A DNA stretch of 37,280 bases from Nymphaea colorata (Eukaryota; Streptophyta; Magnoliopsida; Nymphaeales; Nymphaeaceae). Shown in pieces: positions 25,220-36,500 of this stretch. The position numbers and the translations under genes are program-made. Positions within the stretch are counted from its first letter, which is position 1, and each line of letters begins with the position of its first letter. Location of the stretch: assembly GCF_008831285.2 (NCBI RefSeq), contig NW_022205227.1, positions 1-37,280 of the forward strand, in the 5' to 3' direction. Under the pieces are notes generated by a model. That model made no database searches and was not told the DNA's origin. It saw nothing but the letters and a program-made list of their open reading frames with translations.

Positions 25220-27480
25220 AACATAAACGACATTTAAGTGATTTTCTTGCTTTATTTTAGTTAATATAATGTGTTTCGCTTGTGATTGCATCTATAATGA
25301 ATGATTTAAATGGTTCAAACTAAAAGTTTGTATGAAAAGAAATGAAATTCAAGTCATTCGTTTGATCGCTTATCATTCCCCTAATGAGTTGAACTTGTAG
25401 TTAAGGATCTAATGAATTGAAGTCACATTCAATTAAGTATGTGTCCAACGAATCACTTAAATCACACTCCTGTTTATACGAACAACTGATTTCAATCGCT
25501 TATATAGCGTACTATACATATAACCACAAGTTGAATTCTTTCGATTAAGCACGAGAGATGAAACTAATGCATGTATCCCATTTTTAACTATACAAACTGC
25601 GATTTCAATCATTTAAATCGTTCTTTATAAAAGTGATTTACTTGCGTTATTTTAGTTAATATAATGTGTTTCGCTTGTTATTGCATCTATAATGAATGGT
25701 TTAAATGGTTCAAACTAAAAGTTCGTATGAAAAGAAATGAAATTCAAGTCATTCGTTTGATCGCTTATCATTCTCTTAATGAGCTGAACTTGTAGTTAAG
25801 GATCTAATGAATTGAAGTCACATTCAATTAAGTATGTGTGATCAAACGAATCACTTAAATCGCACTCCTGTTTAGACGAACAACTGATTTCAATCGCTTA
25901 TACCGCGTACTATAGATGTAACCACAAGTTGAATTCTTTCGATTAAGCACGAGAGATGAAACTAATGCATGTATCCCATTTTTAAATATACAAACTCCGA
26001 TTTCAATAATTTAAATCGTTCTTTATACAAGTAAAACACATTATGTTACTATAACGGATCAATTGAATTCTTGAATCACAAAGTATGCATAAATGTGCTT
26101 AAACATGCATGTTGAATGTTTAGTGGAATGAAATCACAAGCTTGTAAGAACATAAATGACATTTAAGTGATTTACTTGCTTTATTTTAGTTAATATAATG
26201 AGTTTCGCTTGTTATTGCATCTATATGAATGATTTAAATGGTTCAAACTAATAGTTTGTATGAAAAGAAATGAAATTCAAGTCATTCGTTTGATCCTTAT
26301 CATTCCCTAATGAGTTGAACTTGTAGTTAAGATCTAATGAATTGAAGTCACATTCAATTAAGTATGTGTGATCAACGAATCACTTAAATCCCACTCCTGT
26401 TTATACGAACAACTGATTTCAATCGCTTATATCGGCGTACTATAGATGTAACCACAAGTTGAATTCTTTCGATTAAGTACGAGGGATGAAACTAATGTGT
26501 AGATCACATTTTTAACTATATGAACCTGTGATTTCAATCATTTTAATCGTTCTTTATAGAAGTAATAAACGGTAAAACACATTATGTTAACTATAAGGGA
26601 TCAATTGAATGACTTGAATCACATTGTAATGCATAAATGTGCTTAAACATGCATGCTGAATGATTTAGTGGAATGAAATCAGAAGATTGAAGAACATAAA
26701 TGACATTTGAGTGATTTACTTGCTTTATTTTAGTTAATATAATGTGTTTCGCTTGTGATTGCATCTATAATGAATGATTTAAATAGTTCAAACTAAAAGT
26801 TTGTATGAAAAGAAATGAAATTGAAGTCATTCATTTGATCGCTTATCATTCCCCTAATGAGTTGAACTTGTAGTTAAGGATCTAATGAATTGAAGTCACA
26901 TTCAATTAAGTATGTGCGATCAAACGAATCACTTAAATCCCACTCCTGTTTATACGAACAACTGATTTCAATCGCTTATACGCGTACTATAGATGTAACC
27001 ACAAGTTGAATTCTTTCGATTAAGTACGAGGGATGAAACTAGTGCATAGATCCCATGAAATTCAAGTCATTCGTTTGATCGCTTACCATTCCCCAAATGA
27101 GTTGACCTTGTAGTTAAGGATCTAATGAATTGAAGTCACATTCAATTAAGTATGTATGATCAAACGAATCACTTAAATCTCACTCCTATTTATACGAACA
27201 ACTGATTTCAATCGCTTATATCGCGTACTATACATGTAACCACAAGTTAATTCTTTCGATTAAGTACGAGGGATGAAACTAATGCGTAGATCACATTTTT
27301 AACTATATGAACCTGTGATTTCAATCATTTTAATCGTTCTTTATAGAAGTAATAAACGGTAAAACACATTATGTTAACTATAAGGGATCAATTGAATGAC
27401 TTGAATCACATTGTAATGCATAAATGTGCTTAAACATGCATGTTGAATGATTTAGTGGAATGAAATCACACGAGTGGGAG
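25220..27480. repeat. HOR copy 5 (2,261 bp) with a Q-type head
   Basis: Part lengths are 395, 534, 544, 240 and 548 bp. The copy opens as a type Q monomer (AAGCTTGTAAG linker, AACATAAACGAC) but by 25441 has the HOR part-1 marker GTGTCCAACG, so a recombination joint lies between about 25228 and 25441. First deletion junction TTATAAAAGT at 25625-25634, second at about 27051-27060. Between about 26040 and 26430 there are many one-base losses at positions that vary among copies. The end is alpha-like and leads directly into HOR copy 6. Confidence 0.87.
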
Positions 27481-29740
27481 AACATAAATGACATTTAAGT
27501 GATTTACTTGCTTTATTTTAGTTAATATAATGTGTTTCGCTTGTGATTGCATCTATAATGAATGATTTAAATGGTTCAAACTAAAAGTTTGTATGAAAAG
27601 AAATGAAATTCAAGTCATTCGTTTGATCGCTTATCATTCCCCTAATGAGTTGAACTTGTAGTTAAGGATCTAATGAATTGAAGTCACATTCAATTAAGTA
27701 TGTGTCCAACGAATCACTTAAATCCACTCCTGTTTATACGAACAACTGATTTCAATCGCTTATATAGCGTACTATACATATAACCACAAGTTGAATTCTT
27801 TCGATTAAGCACGAGAGATGAAACTAATGCATGTATCCCATTTTTAACTATACAAACTGCGATTTCAATCATTTAAATCGTTCTTTATAAAAGTGATTTA
27901 CTTGCGTTATTTTAGTTAATATAATGTGTTTCGCTTGTTATTGCATCTATAATGAATGGTTTAAATGGTTCAAACTAAAAGTTCGTATGAAAAGAAATGA
28001 AATTCAAGTCATTCGTTTGATCGCTTATCATTCCCTAATGAGTTGAACTTGTAGTTAAGGATCTAATGAATTGAAGTCACATTCAATTAAGTATGTGTGA
28101 TCAAACGAATCACTTAAATCCCACTCCTGTTTATACGAACAACTGATTTCAATCGCTTATATCGCGTACTATAGATGTAACCACAAGTTGAATTCTTTCG
28201 ATTAAGTACGAGGATGAAACTAATGCATGATCCCATTTTTAACTATATGAACTTGATTTCAATCATTTAAATCGTTCTTTATAGAAGTATAAACGGTAAA
28301 CACATTATGTTAACTATAAGGATCAATTGAATGACTTGAATCACAAGTAATGCATAAATGTGCTTAAACATGCATGTTGAATGTTTAGTGGAATGAAATC
28401 ACAAGCTTGTAAGAACATAAATGACATTTAAGTGATTTACTTGCTTTATTTTAGTTAATATAATGGTTTCGCTTGTTATTGCATCTATAATGAATGATTT
28501 AAATGGTTCAAACTAAAAGTTTGTATGAAAAGAAATGAAATTCAAGTCATTCGTTTGATCGCTTATCATTCCCTAATGAGTTGAACTTGTAGTTAAGGAT
28601 CTAATGAATTGAAGTCACATTCAATTAAGTATGTGTGATCAAACGAATCACTTAAATCCCACTCCTGTTTATACGAACAACTGATTTCAATCGCTTATAT
28701 CGCGTACTATAGATGTAACCACAAGTTGAATTCTTTCGATTAAGTACGAGGGATGAAACTAATGCGTAGATCACATTTTTAACTATATGAACCTGTGATT
28801 TCAATCATTTTAATCGTTCTTTATAGAAGTAATAAACGGTAAAACACATTATGTTAACTATAAGGGATCAATTGAATGACTTGAATCACATTGTAATGCA
28901 TAAATGTGCTTAAACATGCATGTTGAATGATTTAGTGGAATGAAATCAGAAGATTGAAGAACATAAATGACATTTAAGTGATTTACTTGCTTTATTTTAG
29001 TTAATATAATGTGTTTCGCTTGTGATTGCATCTATAATGAATGATTTAAATAGTTCAAACTAAAAGTTTGTATGAAAAGAAATGAAATTAAGTCATTCTT
29101 TGATCGCTTATCATTCCCCTAATGAGTTGAACTTGTAGTTAAGGATCTAATGAATTGAAGTCACATTCAATTAAGTATGTGGATCAAACGAATCACTTAA
29201 ATCCACTCCTGTTTATACGAACAACTGATTTCAATCGCTTATACGCGTACTATAGATGTAACACAAGTTGAATTCTTTCGATTAAGTACGAGGATGAAAC
29301 TAGTGCATAGATCCCATGAAATTCAAGTCATTCGTTTGATCGCTTACCATTCCCCAAATGAGTTGACCTTGTAGTTAAGGATCTAATGAATTGAAGTCAC
29401 ATTCAATTAAGTATGTATGATCAAACGAATCACTTAAATCCACTCCTATTTATACGAACAACTGATTTCAATCGCTTATATCGCGTACTATACATGTAAC
29501 CACAAGTTGAATTCTTTCGATTAAGTACGAGGGATGAAACTAGTGCATAGATCCATTTTTAACTATATGAACTTGTGATTTCAATCGTTTAAATCGTTCT
29601 TTATAGAAGTTATAAACGGTGAAACACATTATGTTAACTATAAGGGATCAATTGAATGACTTGAATCACATTGTAATGCATAAATGTCCTTAAACATGCA
29701 TGTTGAATGATTTAGTGGAATGAAATCACACGAGTGGGAG
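27481..29740. repeat. HOR copy 6 (2,260 bp)
   Basis: Part lengths are 394, 539, 546, 235 and 546 bp. First junction 27885-27894, second at about 29311-29320. The second part and the 240-bp-class part look like mergers with ordinary monomers: 29086-29104 reads ATTAAGTCATTCTTTGATC, losing one base at each of two sites that are ATTGAAG/ATTCAAG and ATTCATTTG/ATTCGTTTG elsewhere. The last part carries ACTAGTGCATAG and ATCGTTTAAATC, as in HOR copy 4, and like copy 4 is followed by P and Q units. Confidence 0.86.
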
Positions 29741-30287
29741 AACATAAATGACATTTAAGTGATTTACTTGCTTTATTTTAGTTAATATAATGTGTTTCGC
29801 TTGTTATTGCATCTATAATGAATGGTTTAAATGGTTCAAACTAAAAGTTTGTATGAAAAGAAATGAAATTCAAGTCATTCGTTTGATCGCTTATCATTCC
29901 CCTAATGAGTTGAACTTGTAGTTAAGGATCTAATGAATTGAAGTCACATTCAATTAAGTATGTGTGATCAAACGAATCACTTAAATCCCACTCCTGTTTA
30001 TACGAACAACTGATTTCAATCGCTTATATCGCGAACTATAATGTAACGACAAGTTGAATTATTTCGATTAAGTACGAGGGATGAAACTAATGCATAGATC
30101 CCATTTTTAACTATATGAACTTGTAATTTCAATCATTTAAATCGTTCTTTGTAGAAGTTATAAACGGTGAAACACATTATGTTAACTATAAGGGATCAAT
30201 TGAATGACTTAAATCACAAGTAACACATAAATGTGTTTAAACATGCATGTTGAATGGTTTAGTGGAATGAAATCACAAGCTTGTAAG
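29741..30287. repeat. Type P monomer, third copy
   Basis: This unit carries the same private markers as 22478 and 24671: GCGAACTATA, GTAACGACAAG, GAATTATTTCG and GTAACACATAAATGTGTTT. Two one-base losses are visible: AACTATAATG (from AACTATAGATG) at about 30035-30044, and CACAAGTAAC where the other P copies have CACAAAGTAAC. It is followed by a Q-type unit, as in the 22478-23573 pair. Confidence 0.88.
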
Positions 30288-30383
30288 AACATAAACGACA
30301 TTTAAGTGATTTACTTGCTTTATTTTAGTTAATATAATGTGTTTCGCTTGTGATTGCATCTATAATGAATGATTTAAATGGTT

Positions 30384-30398
30384 CAAACTAAAAGTTTG
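30384..30398. repeat. Short hairpin CAAACT/AGTTTG
   Basis: CAAACTAAAAGTTTG has 6-bp complementary arms around AAA. HOR part 3 has CAAACTAATAGTTTG, where the change falls in the loop and the stem survives. HOR part 2 has AAAAGTTCG, which breaks one pair. Present in every full unit; too small to assign a role. Confidence 0.6.
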
Positions 30399-30423
30399 TA
30401 TGAAAAGAAATGAAATTCAAGTC

Positions 30424-30524
30424 ATTCGTTTGATCGCTTATCATTCCCCTAATGAGTTGAACTTGTAGTTAAGGATCTAATGAATTGAAGTCACATTCAA
30501 TTAAGTATGTGTGATCAAACGAAT
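30424..30524. repeat. 12-bp inverted repeat with 77-bp spacer
   Basis: ATTCGTTTGATC (30424-30435) is the exact reverse complement of GATCAAACGAAT (30513-30524). Most monomers keep both arms. HOR part 4 changes the left arm to ATTCATTTGATC without a matching change on the right. Unit 23026 changes the right arm to GATCAAATGAAT without changing the left. The lack of compensation argues against a strictly selected stem. Confidence 0.65.
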
Positions 30525-30558
30525 CACTTAAATCCCACTCCTATTTATACGAACAACT

Positions 30559-30786
30559 GATTTCAATCGCTTATATCGCGTACTATACATGTAACCACAA
30601 GTTGAATTCTTTCGATTAAGTACGAGGGATGAAACTAGTGCATAGATCCCATTTTTAACTATATGAACTTGTGATTTCAATCGTTTAAATCGTTCTTTAT
30701 AGAAGTTATAAACGGTGAAACACATTATGTTAACTATAAGGGATCAATTGAATGACTTGAATCACATTGTAATGCATAAATGTCCT
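30559..30786. repeat. Internal sub-repeats B and C, 114 bp apart
   Basis: Block B starts GATTTCAATCGCTTATATCG at 30559 and block C starts GATTTCAATCGTTTAAATCG at 30673. Both continue with weaker similarity through an AAG(T)xG...GGGAT stretch. A third related block (A, GAAATTCAAGTCATTCG) starts at 30412, 147 bp before B. A fourth similarity links GGATCTAATGAATTGAAG at 30473 to GGATCAATTGAATGACTTG at 30741. The blocks recur in every full unit. They suggest the monomer grew from a shorter ancestral repeat, but divergence is high and the alignment was made by eye. Confidence 0.6.
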
Positions 30787-30788
30787 TA

Positions 30789-30800
30789 AACATGCATGTT
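30789..30800. repeat. 12-bp perfect palindrome (one per monomer)
   Basis: AACATGCATGTT is its own reverse complement and appears in nearly every full monomer, for example at 36784-36795. An exception is the unit near 24626, where AATATGCATGTT breaks the outer pairing. It is lost in HOR part 1 because it lies inside the first deletion. Function unknown; it could be a protein-binding site or chance. Confidence 0.75.
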
Positions 30801-30836
30801 GAATGATTTAGTGGAATGAAATCACACGAGTGGGAG

Positions 30837-33559
30837 AACATAAATGACATTTAAGTGATTTACTTGCTTATTTTAGTTAATATAATGTGTTTCGCTTGTT
30901 ATTGCATCTATAATGAATGATTTAAATGGTTCAAACTAAAAGTTTGTATGAAAAGAAATGAAATTCAAGTCATTCGTTTGATCGCTTATCATTCCCCTAA
31001 TGAGTTGAACTTGTAGTTAAGGATCTAATGAATTGAAGTCACATTCAATTAAGTATGTGTGATCAAACGAATCACTTAAATCCCACTCCTGTTTATACGA
31101 ACAACTGATTTCAATCGCTTATATCGCGTACTATAGATGTAACCACAAGTTGAATTCTTTCGATTAAGTACGAGGGATGAAACTAATGCATAGATCCATT
31201 TTTAACTATATGAACTTGTGATTTCAATCATTTAAATCGTTCTTTATAGAAGTTATAAACGGTGAAACACATTATGTTAACTATAAGGATCAATTGAATG
31301 ACTTGAATCACATGTAATGCATAAATGTGCTTAAACATGCATGTTGAATGTTTAGTGGAATGAAATCACAAGTTGTAAGAACATAAATGACATTTAAGTG
31401 ATTTACTTGCTTTATTTTAGTTAATATAATGTGTTTCGCTTGTGATTGCATCTATAATGAATGATTTAAATGGTTCAAACTAAAAGTTTGTATGAAAAGA
31501 AATGAAATTCAAGTCATTCGTTTGATCGCTTATCATTCCCCTAATGAGTTGAACTTGTAGTTAAGGATCTAATGAATTGAAGTCACATTCAATTAAGTAT
31601 GTGTGATCAAACGAATCACTTAAATCCCACTCCTATTTATACGAACAACTGATTTCAATCGCTTATATCGCGTACTATACATGTAACCACAAGTTGAATT
31701 CTTTCGATTAAGTACGAGGGATGAAACTAATGCATAGATCCATTTTTAACTATATGAACTTGTGATTTCAATCATTTAAATCGTTCTTTATAGAAGTTAT
31801 AAACGGTGAAACACATTATGTTAACTATAAGGGATCAATTGAATGACTTGAATCACATTGTAATGCATAAATGTCCTTAAACATGCATGTTGAATGATTT
31901 AGTGGAATGAAATCACACGAGTGGAGAACATAAATGACATTTAAGTGATTTACTTGCTTTATTTTAGTTAATATAATGTGTTTCGCTTGTTATTGCATCT
32001 ATAATGAATGATTTAAATGGTTCAAACTAAAAGTTTGTATGAAAAGAAATGAAATTCAAGTCATTCGTTTGATCGCTTATCATTCCCCTAATGAGTTGAA
32101 CTTGTAGTTAAGGATCTAATGAATTGAAGTCACATTCAATTAAGTATGTGTGATCAAACGAATCACTTAAATCCCACTCCTATTTATACGAACAACTGAT
32201 TTCAATCGCTTATATCGCGTACTATAATGTAACCACAAGTTGAATTCTTTCGATTAAGTACGAGGGATGAAACTATGCATAGATCCATTTTTAACTATAT
32301 GAACTTGTGATTTCAATCATTTAAATCGTTCTTTATAGAAGTTATAAACGGTAAACACATTATGTTAACTATAAGGGATCAATTGAATGACTTGAATCAC
32401 ATTGTAATGCATAAATGTCCTTAAACATGCATGTTGAATGATTTAGTGGAATGAAATCACAGAGTGTAGAACATAAATGACATTTAAGTGATTTACTTGC
32501 TTTATTTTAGTTAATATAATGTGTTTCGCTTGTTATTGCATCTATAATGAATGATTTAAATGGTTCAAACTAAAAGTTTGTATGAAAAGAAATGAAATTC
32601 AAGTCATTCGTTTGATCGCTTATCATTCCCCTAATGAGTTGACTTGTAGTTAAGGATCTAATGAATTGAAGTCACATTCAATTAAGTATGTGTGATCAAA
32701 CGAATCACTTAAATCCCACTCCTATTTATACGAACAACTGATTTCAATCGCTTATATCGCGTACTATACATGTAACCACAAGTTGAATTCTTTCGATTAA
32801 GTACGAGGGATGAAACTAGTGCATAGATCCATTTTTAACTATATGAACTTGTGATTTCAATCATTTAAATCGTTCTTTATAGAAGTTATAAACGGTGAAA
32901 CACATTATGTTAACTATAAGGGATCAATTGAATGACTTGAATCACATTGTAATGCATAAATGTCCTTAAACATGCATGTTGAATGATTTAGTGGAATGAA
33001 ATCACACGAGTGGAGAACATAAATGACATTTAAGTGATTTACTTGCTTTATTTTAGTTAATATAATGTGTTTCGCTTGTTATTGCATCTATAATGAATGT
33101 TTAAATGGTTCAAACTAAAAGTTTGTATGAAAAGAAATGAAATTCAAGTCATTCGTTTGATCGCTTATCATTCCCCTAATGAGTTGAACTTGTAGTTAAG
33201 GATCTAATGAATTGAAGTCACATTCAATTAAGTATGTGTGATCAAACGAATCACTTAAATCCCACTCCTGTTTATACGAACAACTGATTTCAATCGCTTA
33301 TATCGCGTACTATAGATGTAACCACAAGTTGAATTCTTTCGATTAAGTACGAGGGATGAAACTAATGCATAGATCCATTTTTAACTATATGAACTTGATT
33401 TCAATCATTTAAATCGTTCTTTATAGAAGTTATAAACGGTGAAACACATTATGTTAACTATAAGGGATCAATTGAATGACTTGAATCACATTGTAATGCA
33501 TAAATGTGCTTAAACATGCATGTTGAATGATTTAGTGGAATGAAATCACAAGTTGTAAG
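30837..33559. repeat. Monomer block C1, five units
   Basis: Units start at 30837, 31380, 31927, 32470 and 33016. All have the full monomer layout with small losses (spacing 543-547 bp). Units 31380, 31927 and 32470 share CTCCTATTTATACG; 30837 and 33016 have CTCCTGTTTATACG. Loss examples: 32223-32230 TATAATGT (TATAGATGT or TATACATGT elsewhere), 32271-32280 AACTATGCAT, 32636-32646 GAGTTGACTTG and 33094-33104 GAATGTTTAAA. No gene is visible. Confidence 0.85.
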
Positions 33560-36500
33560 AACATAAATGACATTTAAGTGATTTACTTGCTTTATTTTAG
33601 TTAATATAATGTGTTTCGCTTGTGATTGCATCTATAATGAATGATTTAAATGGTTCAAACTAAAAGTTTGTATGAAAAGAAATGAAATTCAAGTCATTCG
33701 TTTGATCGCTTATCATTCCCCTAATGAGTTGAACTTGTAGTTAAGGATCTAATGAATTGAAGTCACATTCAATTAAGTATGTGTGATCAAACGAATCACT
33801 TAAATCCCACTCCTATTTATACGAACAACTGATTTCAATCGCTTATATCGCGTACTATACATGTAACCACAAGTTGAATTCTTTCGATTAAGTACGAGGG
33901 ATGAAACTAGTGCATAGATCCCATTTTTAACTATATGAACTTGTGATTTCAATCGTTTAAATCGTTCTTTATAGAAGTTATAAACGGTGAAACACATTAT
34001 GTTAACTATAAGGGATCAATTGAATGACTTGAATCACATTGTAATGCATAAATGTCTTAAACATGCATGTTGAATGATTTAGTGGAATGAAATCACACGA
34101 GTGGAGAACATAAATGACATTTAAGTGATTTACTTGCTTTATTTTAGTTAATATAATGTGTTTCGCTTGTTATTGCATCTATAATGAATGATTTAAATGG
34201 TTCAAACTAAAAGTTTGTATGAAAAGAAATGAAATTCAAGTCATTCGTTTGATCGCTTATCATTCCCCTAATGAGTTGAACTTGTAGTTAAGGATCTAAT
34301 GAATTGAAGTCACATTCAATTAAGTATGTGTGATCAAACGAATCACTTAAATCCCACTCCTGTTTATACGAACAACTGATTTCAATCGCTTATATCGCGT
34401 ACTATAGATGTAACCACAAGTTGAATTCTTTCGATTAAGTACGAGGGATGAAACTAATGCATAGATCCATTTTTAACTATATGAACTGTGATTTCAATCA
34501 TTTAATCGTTCTTTATAGAAGTATAAACGGTGAAACACATTATGTTAACTATAAGGGATCAATTGAATGACTTGAATCACATTGTAATGCATAAATGTCT
34601 TAAACATGCATGTTGAATGATTTAGTGGAATGAAATCACAGAGTGGAGAACATAAATGACATTTAAGTGATTTACTTGCTTTATTTTAGTTAATATAATG
34701 TGTTTCGCTTGTTATTGCATCTATAATGAATGATTTAAATGGTTCAAACTAAAAGTTTGTATGAAAAGAAATGAAATTCAAGTCATTCGTTTGATCGCTT
34801 ATCATTCCCCTAATGAGTTGAACTTGTAGTTAAGGATCTAATGAATTGAAGTCACATTCAATTAAGTATGTGTGATCAAACGAATCACTTAAATCCCACT
34901 CCTGTTTATACGAACAACTGATTTCAATCGCTTATATCGCGTACTATAGATGTAACCACAAGTTGAATTCTTTCGATTAAGTACGAGGGATGAAACTAAT
35001 GCATAGATCCATTTTTAACTATATGAACTGTGATTTCAATCATTTAAATCGTTCTTTATAGAAGTTATAAACGGTGAAACACATTATGTTAACTATAAGG
35101 GATCAATTGAATGACTTGAATCACATTGTAATGCATAAATGTGCTTAAACATGCATGTTGAATGATTTAGTGGAATGAAATCACAAGTTGTAAGAACATA
35201 AATGACATTTAAGTGATTTACTTGCTTTATTTTAGTTAATATAATGTGTTTCGCTTGTATTGCATCTATAATGAATGATTTAAATGGTTCAAACTAAAAG
35301 TTTGTATGAAAAGAAATGAAATTCAAGTCATTCGTTTGATCGCTTATCATTCCCCTAATGAGTTGAACTTGTAGTTAAGGATCTAATGAATTGAAGTCAC
35401 ATTCAATTAAGTATGTGTGATCAAACGAATCACTTAAATCCCACTCCTATTTATACGAACAACTGATTTCAATCGCTTATATCGCGTACTATACATGTAA
35501 CCACAAGTTGAATTCTTTCGATTAAGTACGAGGGATGAAACTAGTGCATAGATCCATTTTTAACTATATGAACTTGTGATTTCAATCATTTAAATCGTTC
35601 TTTATAGAAGTTATAAACGGTGAAACACATTATGTTAACTATAAGGGATCAATTGAATGACTTGAATCACATTGTAATGCATAAATGTCCTTAAACATGC
35701 ATGTTGAATGATTTAGTGGAATGAAATCACAGAGTGGAGAACATAAATGACATTTAAGTGATTTACTTGCTTTATTTTAGTTAATATAATGTGTTTCGCT
35801 TGTTATTGCATCTATAATGAATGATTTAAATGGTTCAAACTAAAAGTTTGTATGAAAAGAAATGAAATTCAAGTCATTCGTTTGATCGCTTATCATTCCC
35901 CTAATGAGTTGAACTTGTAGTTAAGGATCTAATGAATTGAAGTCACATTCAATTAAGTATGTGTGATCAAACGAATCACTTAAATCCCACTCCTGTTTAT
36001 ACGAACAACTGATTTCAATCGCTTATATCGCGTACTATACATGTAACCACAAGTTGAATTCTTTCGATTAAGTACGAGGGATGAAACTATGCATAGATCC
36101 ATTTTTAACTATATGAACTTGTGATTTCAATCATTTAAATCGTTCTTTATAGAAGTTATAAACGGTGAAACACATTATGTTAACTATAAGGGATCAATTG
36201 AATGACTTGAATCACATTGTAATGCATAAATGTCCTTAAACATGCATGTTGAATGATTTAGTGGAATGAAATCACACGAGTGGAGAACATAAATGACATT
36301 TAAGTGATTTACTTGCTTTATTTTAGTTAATATAATGTGTTTCGCTTGTTATTGCATCTATAATGAATGATTTAAATGGTTCAAACTAAAAGTTTGTATG
36401 AAAAGAAATGAAATTCAAGTCATTCGTTTGATCGCTTATCATTCCCCTAATGAGTTGAACTTGTAGTTAAGGATCTAATGAATTGAAGTCACATTCAATT

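Larger units (their letters stand above)
30288..30836. repeat. Representative intact monomer (549 bp)
   Basis: This copy seems free of single-base losses and serves as a map of the monomer. In order it holds: the start AACATAAACGAC (a Q-type variant of the usual AACATAAATGAC); a 15-bp hairpin at 30384-30398; sub-repeat block A beginning GAAATTCAAG at 30412; the left arm of a 12-bp inverted repeat at 30424-30435 and the right arm at 30513-30524; block B beginning GATTTCAATC at 30559; an EcoRI-type GAATTC near 30604; block C beginning GATTTCAATC at 30673; and a 12-bp palindrome at 30789-30800. It ends in the variable linker just before the next AACATAAATG. I see nothing else in it such as a promoter or a plausible gene. 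Confidence 0.9.

Noticed and set aside
14195-29740. Transposon insertion as the cause of the irregular zone
   Set aside because: The irregular parts contain only satellite sequence. No terminal inverted repeats, target-site duplications, poly-A tail or foreign DNA are seen at the joints, which are simple deletions.
30528-30725. 65-codon minus-strand frame repeated in several units
   Set aside because: It is seen only in copies without base losses, has low-complexity K/R-rich content and mirrors DNA sub-repeats. Nothing indicates translation.
36334-36366. TATA-like motifs (TTAATATAATG, TCTATAATGAATG) as promoters
   Set aside because: Such strings are expected in AT-rich DNA, recur in every unit and have no downstream gene.
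36441-36450. Telomere-like CCCTAA within TTCCCCTAATGAG
   Set aside because: Only one copy per monomer and no tandem runs, so it is incidental.
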